This document shows, one piece after another, positions 1 through 6,363 of a stretch of DNA of 6,617 bases. Numbering within the stretch: position 1 is the first letter of the stretch; each line of letters starts with the position of its first letter. The DNA comes from Bacteroidota bacterium (GTDB lineage: Bacteria > Bacteroidota > Bacteroidia > Bacteroidales > B39-G9). The position numbers were made by a program, and so were the translations under genes. The notes under the pieces are model-generated. The model did not search any database and was not told where the DNA came from. It worked only from the letters and a program-made list of their open reading frames with translations. Location of the stretch: NCBI GenBank assembly GCA_003648455.1, contig QMPG01000179.1, positions 1 to 6,617 on the forward strand, in the 5' to 3' direction.

Positions 1-6
1 TTAATT

Positions 7-20
7 GAACTCAGGTTAAT
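7..20 (-). repeat. Fragment of the right-end hairpin-repeat family, overlapping the ChaN-like stop codon
   Basis: Read on the minus strand, this 14-mer is ATTAACCTGAGTTC, identical to 6496-6509 on the plus strand. There it forms the tail of the third hairpin unit. Here the TAA inside the motif is the stop codon of the ChaN-like gene. The associated CTGAAAG hairpin is absent because coding sequence occupies that place, so this is either a truncated copy or a chance match. The window ends before the rest can be seen. Confidence 0.4.
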
Positions 21-891
21 AAGTTCTAGTCATATCTTCAGGCACACAAAAAATAAAATCTGCTGTGTTTTTATTTTCATCTTCCAAAACATCAATATTT
101 TTTTGCAATACTGTGGTGATTGTTACAATATTTAAATTTTTGTTTTGTTGTTTCAAATGCCAAACTATTCCTTCATAATTATCTGAGTGATAACTTCCAT
201 TATAATGAATAAAAAGTTTGCCTTTTTTCCAGTTTTGTAAAATAAAATGAGCCATTGTTGCATCTTTAGCAGCTTGTGCCATTGGGAAATTTTTGTTTAC
301 ATGTGATTTCATGGCACCACCCATATTCATCATTTGTTTATAGCAATTTAAGTTTTCATCATAATTTATTGGCGTGGGTGCAATATATTTTTTTGCTTCA
401 GCAGATAATTTAGTTATTCCTTCAAAGCCTTTTTTATGAACAAGCGAAGCATAACGACGAGGTATGTTTGTAGCAATAAATTTTAGTTTGTTGTTTTTTG
501 CAAATTCAATTAAAGGTTTATAATCGGTTTTGTAATTTGGCCATAATCTTGCTTCAGCTTCAAATGTTTTTGTATTACTATATCCGCTAAGATATTCATC
601 TAAAATCAGTTGGTTGTCTGATTCAAACATCTCTGCACCTAATAGTAAATCAGCTTTTCGTTGTTGATATAAATCTATGGTAACTTGTTTTTCCATCCAA
701 TGTGAAATAGGATTGTCGTGCAGTTCGCCAAAAAAAACTATGTCGGCATCTTTTATCTTATTTATCATTTCTGAATAAACAATTTGATTGCCTTGTTTGT
801 CAAACATCTGATATGCAGGTTTGTCGTTCTTGAATGATAATAAGATAAAACTAAAAAGACTGATTAAGATAATTAACGATTTTGTTTTCAT
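16..891 (-). CDS. ChaN-family haem-binding envelope protein (Cofac_haem_bdg, Tiki superfamily)
   Basis: The 291-residue protein carries the landmarks of the ChaN/DUF399 family: GELHDN (56-61, with His58), GAEMF (85-89), NIPRR (142-146), a QAAKDATMAHFI helix (206-217) and HYNGSYHSDNYEGI (229-242, with His235). The conserved Glu/His pattern is that of the Tiki/TraB/EreA superfamily. Characterised ChaN of Campylobacter is an iron-regulated lipoprotein that binds stacked haems, so a role in haem or iron handling is inferred here, not shown. Residues 1-20 form a Lys-led hydrophobic signal sequence, so export is likely. There is no lipobox cysteine at its end, unlike lipoprotein members, so it is probably a periplasmic or N-terminally anchored protein. 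The start is the first Met, directly before the signal sequence and about 30 nt after a predicted transcription start. The length looks full. The stop codon lies inside a repeat motif. It follows folC on the same strand across 339 nt and has its own promoter, so it is probably not in an operon with it. Confidence 0.88.
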   Translation of the reverse strand: MKTKSLIILISLFSFILLSFKNDKPAYQMFDKQGNQIVYSEMINKIKDADIVFFGELHDNPISHWMEKQVTIDLYQQRKADLLLGAEMFESDNQLILDEYLSGYSNTKTFEAEARLWPNYKTDYKPLIEFAKNNKLKFIATNIPRRYASLVHKKGFEGITKLSAEAKKYIAPTPINYDENLNCYKQMMNMGGAMKSHVNKNFPMAQAAKDATMAHFILQNWKKGKLFIHYNGSYHSDNYEGIVWHLKQQNKNLNIVTITTVLQKNIDVLEDENKNTADFIFCVPEDMTRTY

Positions 892-929
892 GGTAAATAT
901 TTTTTTGAAATTAATAATTGATGTTTATT

Positions 930-962
930 CAAAAGTAAAGAATAAATTTTAATGTTTGACAA
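930..962 (-). promoter_or_regulatory. Predicted Bacteroidetes-type promoter for the ChaN-like gene
   Basis: The minus strand reads TACTTTTG (930-937), an exact match to the -7 consensus TAnnTTTG. A TTG (960-962) lies upstream with a 22-nt spacer, inside the 17-23 nt range known for this sigma factor class. Transcription would start near 923 and give a leader of about 30 nt. The region before the ATG is A-rich with no Shine-Dalgarno motif. No Fur-like operator was recognised. Confidence 0.5.
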
Positions 963-1141
963 TTCAATTATAAGAAAAATTCCAAAATTTTAAGTGCATC
1001 TATTAAAAAATGATATTTTGTTTTGAATTTATCTTAAATTATTATTCGTATAGTAGTTGTTTATTGCACGTCATTTATTGCTCAAAGGTAATCAATGATT
1101 ATAAATATCCAAATGCCATAAATTACAAGAGAAATCATTGT

Positions 1142-1204
1142 AATCTGTGCAATCAGTGGACACTTTAAGAAAATAACATTCGTGTAAATACGTGTAATCC
1201 GTGG
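1142..1204. repeat. Short degenerate tandem repeat, about 9-nt unit AATCNGTGN
   Basis: Two adjacent units AATCTGTGC (1142-1150) and AATCAGTGG (1151-1159) are followed, after 17 nt, by CATTCGTGT (1177-1185), AAATACGTGT (1186-1195) and AATCCGTGG (1196-1204). All share an AT(N)CGTG-like core at 9-10 nt spacing. From memory, strings of the CGTGTAATCCGTGG type recur between genes in many Bacteroidetes genomes, so this is probably one copy of a dispersed intergenic repeat. Its function is unknown. It lies about 27 nt past the folC stop codon. Confidence 0.6.
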
Positions 1205-1230
1205 ATAATTTCAGTAAACCCAGAAACCGT

Positions 1231-2520
1231 CTATACCACTTCAGCAACAACAAAATTGCTACCACCAATAAATATTAAATCATCTTTATCAGAATTATTT
1301 TTTGCAGCATTTAAGGCGTCTTCTACTGTGTGATATGTCGTGCCGTGTAATTCGTTAGCAAGTGCTTTTTCTGTTAAAATATTTTCGTCTAATGCTCTTG
1401 GGATACTTGCTCGTGTAAAATAATATGTTGCATCTTTTGGCAATAGAGATAAAACTTTATCAATATTTTTATCATTAACAAAACCAATCACGAAATGAAG
1501 TTTTTTATATGCAGTATTCTTAATTTGAGCAACAACATTTTTTATACCATCTACATTATGACCGGTATCGCATACTATTAAAGGATTGTTACCAAGTATC
1601 TGCCACCTGCCGAGTAATCCTGTTATTGTACTTGCATTTTTAAGTCCGTCATATATATTTTCAGTTTCAATGTTAATCCCTTTCTCTTTTATGATGTCAA
1701 CAGCTTGCAAAACAGTAATAAGGTTTTTTTTCTGATACAGCCCCAATAAGTCAATTTTAAGATTTTTATAAATAAGTTCGTTGTTTTTTAAAACGTTGAT
1801 TATTTGTTTGTTATCAGTGCTTTGCATAGAGTAATCAACAGAATATTTATTGTCGGCAAAATAAATTTTTGTGTTTACATCATTTGCTTTTTTTATAAAT
1901 ACAGGTTTTGTGAGTTCTTGTGTTTCTCCAATCACAACAGGAATATTTTGTTTTATTATACCGGCTTTTTCATAAGCAATTTTTTCAATTGTATCGCCCA
2001 AAAATTGAGTGTGGTCAAGACTGATATTTGTTATTATTGAAGCAATTGGGCTAATAATGTTTGTTGAATCTAATCTACCACCCATACCGACTTCAATCAC
2101 TGCAATATCAACATTCTCATTGGCAAAATAGTCAAATGCCATTGCAACAGTAATTTCAAAAAAAGAGGGTTTTATTTTTTCAATAATATCTTTATTGTTT
2201 TCAACAAAATCAACTACATTTTTTTTAGAAATTTTATTCCCGTTGATTTTTATTCTTTCTCTAAAATCTTTTAAATGTGGAGAAGTGTATAAGCCAACTT
2301 TATATCCGGCTGTTTGCAATATTGCAGCCAGGCAATGTGAAACAGAACCCTTGCCATTTGTACCTGCAACATGAATGCTTTTAAATTTTTTGTGAGGATA
2401 ATCAAAATATTTATCTAAAGACAATGTGTTGTTTAAGTCAGCTTTGTAGGCTGCTTTGCCTATTCTCTGGTACATTGGCAGTTGACTAAATAAGAAGTCT
2501 AAAGTTTTTTTGTATTTCAT
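1231..2520 (-). CDS. folC: Bifunctional dihydrofolate synthase / folylpolyglutamate synthase
   Basis: FolC is a cytoplasmic, ATP-dependent Mur-ligase-family enzyme. It joins glutamate to dihydropteroate and then extends the polyglutamate tail of folates. The 429-residue length is normal. The P-loop is HVAGTNGKGS (50-59). The folate-site segment YTSPHL plus FRERIKING lies at 78-94, the FEITVAMAFDYF helix at 121-132, VGMGGRLDSTN at 144-154, and ITNISLDHTQFLG at 163-175, where His170 sits in the Mg-binding motif. YEKAGIIK (183-190) contains Lys185, the position carbamylated in characterised relatives. The C-terminal domain begins near GRWQI (304-308) and shows CDTGHNVDGI (317-326, the family's D-x-x-HN motif) and GGSNFVVAE (419-427). 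The first Met gives the expected N-terminus MKYKKTLDFL. folC is divergent from the large secreted-protein gene across 70 bp and has its own predicted promoter. A perfect palindrome lies 3-4 nt before its ATG. Nothing is truncated or missing. Confidence 0.96.
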   Translation of the reverse strand: MKYKKTLDFLFSQLPMYQRIGKAAYKADLNNTLSLDKYFDYPHKKFKSIHVAGTNGKGSVSHCLAAILQTAGYKVGLYTSPHLKDFRERIKINGNKISKKNVVDFVENNKDIIEKIKPSFFEITVAMAFDYFANENVDIAVIEVGMGGRLDSTNIISPIASIITNISLDHTQFLGDTIEKIAYEKAGIIKQNIPVVIGETQELTKPVFIKKANDVNTKIYFADNKYSVDYSMQSTDNKQIINVLKNNELIYKNLKIDLLGLYQKKNLITVLQAVDIIKEKGINIETENIYDGLKNASTITGLLGRWQILGNNPLIVCDTGHNVDGIKNVVAQIKNTAYKKLHFVIGFVNDKNIDKVLSLLPKDATYYFTRASIPRALDENILTEKALANELHGTTYHTVEDALNAAKNNSDKDDLIFIGGSNFVVAEVV

Positions 2521-2540
2521 TTTTTATTGCAATAAATTTG
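2509..2540 (+). promoter_or_regulatory. Predicted promoter of the large secreted-protein gene
   Basis: TTTG (2509-2512) and TAAATTTG (2533-2540) are separated by 20 nt and match the Bacteroidetes consensus. Transcription would start near 2546, about 45 nt before the ATG. The upstream element lies inside the first codons of folC. This promoter and the folC promoter point toward each other, and their predicted start points (about 2546 and 2551) nearly coincide. Confidence 0.45.
2522..2535. promoter_or_regulatory. Palindromic site TTATTGCAATAA, copy 1, possible operator
   Basis: The segment contains the perfect palindrome TTATTGCAATAA, which at this copy extends to the 14-bp TTTATTGCAATAAA (2523-2536). 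It lies immediately upstream of the folC start codon and overlaps the -7 element of the opposite promoter. The 14-mer TTTTATTGCAATAA recurs exactly at 2629-2642. A regulator-binding role is inferred from symmetry, duplication and position only. Confidence 0.3.
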
Positions 2541-2557
2541 CTTTAATTTTTTTGTTA

Positions 2558-2589
2558 CAAAATTAATCTTAAGTATTAATATTTTACAA
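2558..2589 (-). promoter_or_regulatory. Predicted folC promoter
   Basis: On the minus strand TAATTTTG (2558-2565) matches the Bacteroidetes -7 consensus TAnnTTTG exactly, with TTG (2587-2589) upstream at a 21-nt spacer. The start point would fall near 2551, leaving a leader of about 30 nt. The TTG half overlaps the bases just before the start codon of the opposite gene. Confidence 0.5.
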
Positions 2590-2590
2590 T

Positions 2591-5500
2591 ATGAACATAA
2601 ATAAATTACTTTTTTTATTGTTTTTTTCTTTTATTGCAATAACAATTTTTTCACAAGATACTCTTTATCAAGAAGATTTTGAAACTAAAACAGAATCTTT
2701 AATTTCAAATACACCGCAAGGTTGGGCTACAGGAACTTTCTCAGGTGGAGATTCTGATAACTCTTGGGGCTTTTCAGATGCTTCTCCATTAAATGGTTCT
2801 TTCTCATTAACAATTAATGATGGATCAAATTATTATAGTTATGATAATTCTGATGATTGTGATAAACTTGCTTTTTATAATACTAAAATAGATGCTTCCG
2901 GTTATTATGACCTTCGCCTCAGTTTTTCAAGGAAATGTGAAGGAGAAGCTGATTGTGACTATGGAATGATTATGTATTCATATGATGGAAATGATTGGGA
3001 TTACTTTAGTGATGAAGAATTTGATTCTGAAAGCTCTACTCACCATGTAATAAATCTTGATATCTCAACATTAGATAATAATTCATTTTATCTTGGTTTT
3101 GAATGGATAAATGATGGTGCTTCAGGTTCTAATCCTCCATTTACTGTTGATGATATTGTATTAACAGGTATGGGAAGTGTTAATAGTACAAATATCACAT
3201 ATCCTACTGATGGTGCTACTGAAATTTCTCAGAACCCTATTATTGTTTGGGAAAAAACACATAATGCTTTAGGTTACAAATTGTATCTTGGTACAGATGG
3301 AGGTGGCTCATCAACACCAACAAATCTTCTAAATGGAGAAGAAACTAAAAGTACCGCTTATTATATTAATTCTGATTTGACTGCAAATACAACTTATTAT
3401 CTTCAGGTTGTGCCTTATAATTCAGGTCATACTGCTTCAAGTTGTCCAATTATTTCTTTTACTACTATTGACCCTAACACATATACAGAGTGGACAGGAG
3501 CAACAAATTCTGATTGGAGCAATTCGGGAAACTGGAGTAATGGTGTGCCCGATAATTCAAAAAATGTATTAATTCCTGTTGTTGATCCAGGTGCAAATCA
3601 ACCAACTATTGATGCAGCATCTACAGTTAAAAATATTACATTCGAAACAGGAGGTGTTATAAATAACAGTTCGTTTGATTTATCTGTTTTTGGTGATTGG
3701 AACGATTATTTTGGTACATACAATGGTAATTCAGGAACAGTAGTTTTTGAAGGTGCTTCAAGCACTTTGTCGGCTTATACAAATTCTGTATATGTTATTG
3801 ATGGATTATCTGCTGACGGCTCAAGCACAACTGGCGATATTACTTCAACTGCCGGTGATTACCGTGGAGGAATAGCAGTAACAAAAGATTATTTGTATAT
3901 TACGGGTGATGATAACACTGTGAGAATGAATGCTTCTGACCTTTCTGGAGTTACATCAATGGGTGTTAGACGTGACGGTATGTTTAGTGATTTATTAACA
4001 GGGAAACTTTACACTCTTTGGGGAAATTCTGTTATTAATGGTGATGGTACAGTTCCTATTTGTCCTGCTGTTGATAACCATTATTCAACAAATAGCTATG
4101 ACAGTGTTGAACAATTTACAATAACTTCATTAAAAGAGATGGATGAGGATCTTAACATAAGTAGTACAACTATTCCTCTTATTGATGAAGATGGCAATTC
4201 TACAACTATTACTTGTTACGGAGGACAAAGATATGTTTCTGGAACAGGAACGACATGGACATACAGAACAGGAATTTATCCCGGATATGGTTTCGTATGT
4301 ATTTTTGCAGATAATGATTCGGGCTCAGAAGCTATGTATGTTATTGATATACAAAGTGGTACTGTTAAGAATATGGGACTTAAAAATATTACACCCGAAA
4401 TGGAAATATCAGAAAGTTGGGCTACTTGGGGTTTTGGTGAGTATGATGGTGAAGATTATTATCTAATCTATAAGATGAAAGATGAGGATAGATTTCGTCG
4501 TGTTAATCTAACTACAATGGATGTTACTGATTTTGCCGATTTTTCTTTCACCTCCGATGGATTAGGTAAAATGTCGTGTATTACTTTTTCACCTTGGCTA
4601 AGCCGTTGGTATTTTACACACGAAGGAAAATCTGAGTTTAATAGTAGTGCTGCAAGCGGTGAAGAGATTGCCGGCTATGCACTTGGTTCAAATATTATTA
4701 CTATTGATGGAGGACAACCTGAGGTATTAACAAATGTTGAGATTAATAAAACAAATTCAACTGATAAGTTTACTCTTAATTCACCAATAACTGTTAATAA
4801 TCTTACCATAACAAAAGGTGATCTTGATGTTAGCACAGATAATCGTGAGCTTACTGTAAAAGGGAATTTTGATATTACATCAAATGGAACATTTACAAAA
4901 AGACAAGGAACAGTTTCTTTTGAGGGTTCTTCTGCTCAAACAATATCGGGAACTACCGATTTTTATAATTTTGAGATTAATAAAACTGCAGAAAAAGTTG
5001 CTTTATCAAATGATTTGAATATTTCAAATAATTTAACACTTACCGAAGGTGTTATTAGTACAGGAGCTAATAAGGTATATATGTCAAATACTTCTGCAGG
5101 AAGCTTAATTGGTGGTGCTAATAATAGTTTTATTTATGGTTATTTAAAACGAGCAATTGCTTCAAATACCGATACCTATTCTTTTCCTGTGGGATTAGGA
5201 ACTGCAACTACTGACTATTATAAATTAGATTTTATTAACAATAATATTACTGGTATTTCTGATTTAACAACTTCTGTTAATGCTGTTACTGAATCGGGAG
5301 ACAATGTTGATGAAAACCTTGTTACTGTTCAAAGTAATGGTAATCCATATACGAATGTAGTTGAAGGAGCTGTTTGGGATATCTCTCCTGATAATACTCT
5401 TTCTGGAGGTTCTTATGGAGTTAATTTGTATTTTGGTAATCAGTCAAGTAATTTAACCGATAATAAGTTTGGTGTGTTAAAACGTCCAACCGGATCAACC

Positions 5501-6214
5501 GATTATAAAGATTGGGATAGTTTCTATTCTTCAACCGCAATACCTGCTGAAGATGCTGCCGGTAGAACAGTCGCAAGTGGATATGCTCAACGTACAGGGT
5601 TTACGAGTTTCTCCGAGTATGCTATTGCTACAACTCCTTTTTCTTTACCAATTCAATTAATTAATTTTAATGCTCAATGTAATAAAAATATTATCACACT
5701 AAACTGGTCAACAGCATCTGAAGAAAATAACGATTACTTTACTATTGAAAAGAGTTTTGATGCAAAGAATTTTGAAGTCTTTACAACTGTTCCCGGTGCA
5801 GGTTTTAGTAATTCTATTTTAAATTATTCGGCTGTTGATAATTCATTTGAAAATAATGAATATCCAATTATTTATTACAGATTGAAACAAACGGATTATG
5901 ACGGTAGATATATTTATTCAGATATTATTCAAGTTTCTTGCACACTTTCAGGAAAAGAAAGTTTGGAGATTAAAAAGCTAAATGTAGATAATTCAAATAA
6001 AACAATTAAATTTTCTCTTAATGCTACTAACGATAATGAAATTATTATTCGATTTATTGATGTTTATGGACGTGTTTTAGTAAAGATTAAGAAGAAAATA
6101 TTTTCAGGTATTAACACCGTCTATTTTAATAATAGCAGTTTAACTTCAGGTATTTATTTCCTCGAAGTTAATGATAATGAGCAAGTTATTACAAAAAAAA
6201 TTGTGTTGAATTAA
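2591..6214 (+). CDS. Large secreted multidomain protein with T9SS type A C-terminal sorting domain
   Basis: The 1207-residue protein looks complete. Residues 1-21 are a signal peptide (hydrophobic core, then FSQD). Residues 22-193 resemble a jelly-roll/MAM-like adhesion domain (YQEDFE start, FTVDDIVLTG end, Cys90/116/122). Residues 196-293 are FnIII-like (YPTDGATEIS, TTYYLQVVPYN). From 299 comes the WTGATNSDW / GNWSNGVPD motif, opening a beta-rich repetitive region common in Bacteroidetes surface proteins. Repeat cores GTVVFEG (382-388) and GTVSFEG (773-779), and EINKT at 717-721 and 795-799, define a unit of about 78 residues. Residues about 392-700 interrupt the first unit and look propeller-like (repeated hydrophobic strands, YVIDIQSGTVKNM). 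After a SFPVG module (864-868) and FTSFSEYAIA (1004-1013) come an FnIII-like domain (1021-1115: LNWSTASEENNDYFTIEKS, YYRLKQTDYDGR) and a sorting tail (about 1128-1207: IIIRFIDVYGRVL, SGIYFLEV, ITKKIVLN). No catalytic motif is visible. A structural, adhesive or cargo role at the cell surface or outside the cell is inferred. The tail lacks the usual PNP motif. Confidence 0.92.
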   Translation: MNINKLLFLLFFSFIAITIFSQDTLYQEDFETKTESLISNTPQGWATGTFSGGDSDNSWGFSDASPLNGSFSLTINDGSNYYSYDNSDDCDKLAFYNTKIDASGYYDLRLSFSRKCEGEADCDYGMIMYSYDGNDWDYFSDEEFDSESSTHHVINLDISTLDNNSFYLGFEWINDGASGSNPPFTVDDIVLTGMGSVNSTNITYPTDGATEISQNPIIVWEKTHNALGYKLYLGTDGGGSSTPTNLLNGEETKSTAYYINSDLTANTTYYLQVVPYNSGHTASSCPIISFTTIDPNTYTEWTGATNSDWSNSGNWSNGVPDNSKNVLIPVVDPGANQPTIDAASTVKNITFETGGVINNSSFDLSVFGDWNDYFGTYNGNSGTVVFEGASSTLSAYTNSVYVIDGLSADGSSTTGDITSTAGDYRGGIAVTKDYLYITGDDNTVRMNASDLSGVTSMGVRRDGMFSDLLTGKLYTLWGNSVINGDGTVPICPAVDNHYSTNSYDSVEQFTITSLKEMDEDLNISSTTIPLIDEDGNSTTITCYGGQRYVSGTGTTWTYRTGIYPGYGFVCIFADNDSGSEAMYVIDIQSGTVKNMGLKNITPEMEISESWATWGFGEYDGEDYYLIYKMKDEDRFRRVNLTTMDVTDFADFSFTSDGLGKMSCITFSPWLSRWYFTHEGKSEFNSSAASGEEIAGYALGSNIITIDGGQPEVLTNVEINKTNSTDKFTLNSPITVNNLTITKGDLDVSTDNRELTVKGNFDITSNGTFTKRQGTVSFEGSSAQTISGTTDFYNFEINKTAEKVALSNDLNISNNLTLTEGVISTGANKVYMSNTSAGSLIGGANNSFIYGYLKRAIASNTDTYSFPVGLGTATTDYYKLDFINNNITGISDLTTSVNAVTESGDNVDENLVTVQSNGNPYTNVVEGAVWDISPDNTLSGGSYGVNLYFGNQSSNLTDNKFGVLKRPTGSTDYKDWDSFYSSTAIPAEDAAGRTVASGYAQRTGFTSFSEYAIATTPFSLPIQLINFNAQCNKNIITLNWSTASEENNDYFTIEKSFDAKNFEVFTTVPGAGFSNSILNYSAVDNSFENNEYPIIYYRLKQTDYDGRYIYSDIIQVSCTLSGKESLEIKKLNVDNSNKTIKFSLNATNDNEIIIRFIDVYGRVLVKIKKKIFSGINTVYFNNSSLTSGIYFLEVNDNEQVITKKIVLN
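2629..2642. promoter_or_regulatory. Palindromic site TTATTGCAATAA, copy 2, inside signal-peptide codons
   Basis: This is an exact second copy of the 14-mer at 2522-2535, with centres 107 bp apart. It sits within the signal-peptide codons of the large gene (around residues 13-17). It may be a second operator half of a looping pair, or a coincidence of AT-rich codons for hydrophobic residues. Confidence 0.25.
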
Positions 6215-6233
6215 TTTTTAATTTAACATTTTT
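6204..6233 (+). terminator. Weak AT-rich terminator-like hairpin at the end of the large gene
   Basis: GTTGAATTAA (6205-6214) pairs with TTAATTTAAC (6218-6227) around a 3-nt TTT loop, with one G-T wobble and a further T-A pair outside. A run of five T follows (6229-6233). The hairpin includes the stop codon. The stem has almost no G or C, so its strength is doubtful. Confidence 0.4.
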
Positions 6234-6278
6234 GTAAATATAAAAAACATGCAGCTGTTTAGAATTTGAAAAATTTCG

Positions 6279-6363
6279 AATTCGTTTTTCTTGGCTTAAA
6301 AAAAACACAAATAGTCTGAAGGACTAAGATATCTTAACCCGCTTTTTCATGCAAAAACGAATT
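6279..6363. repeat. 11-bp inverted repeats flanking hairpin unit 1
   Basis: AATTCGTTTTT (6279-6289) is the exact reverse complement of AAAAACGAATT (6353-6363). Between the arms lie the first CTGAA hairpin unit and a perfect 12-bp palindrome TAAGATATCTTA (6325-6336). The arms could be the ends of a small inserted element or of a larger stem. No target-site duplication is evident. Confidence 0.4.

Larger units (their letters stand above)
892..1230. other. Intergenic spacer between folC and the ChaN-like gene
   Basis: I find no convincing gene, tRNA or structured RNA in these 339 nt. The left part (892-962) is the leader and promoter of the ChaN-like gene. The middle (963-1130) is featureless AT-rich DNA apart from TTTATTGC occurring twice, at 1060-1067 and 1074-1081. 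An 8-bp inverted pair CAATGATT (1093-1100) / AATCATTG (1133-1140) borders the repeat-rich part at 1141-1209. No clear terminator is visible downstream of the folC stop on the minus strand. Confidence 0.6.

Noticed and set aside
892..1230. Small RNA or tRNA gene in the folC/ChaN-like spacer
   Set aside because: No cloverleaf or T-loop motif was found. The only structure is a short 8-bp inverted pair and the tandem CGTG repeat.
1804..2040. Plus-strand open frame of 78 codons opposite folC
   Set aside because: It lies wholly inside the well-supported folC gene on the other strand, is rich in Cys, Phe and Tyr as antisense frames of AT-rich genes are, and has no promoter or family resemblance.
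16..2520. An operon of folC and the ChaN-like gene
   Set aside because: The genes share a strand, but 339 nt with a repeat and a consensus promoter before the second gene make separate transcription more likely.
4182..4466. 94-codon open frame within the large gene in another frame
   Set aside because: The enclosing frame has clear protein-family motifs across this stretch, and the alternative product shows no recognisable features or initiation signal.
2591..6214. Enzymatic function (protease or glycoside hydrolase) for the large secreted protein
   Set aside because: No catalytic motif such as a zinc-binding HExxH or a serine-protease GTS is visible. The jelly-roll, FnIII and repeat regions alone do not justify an enzyme call.
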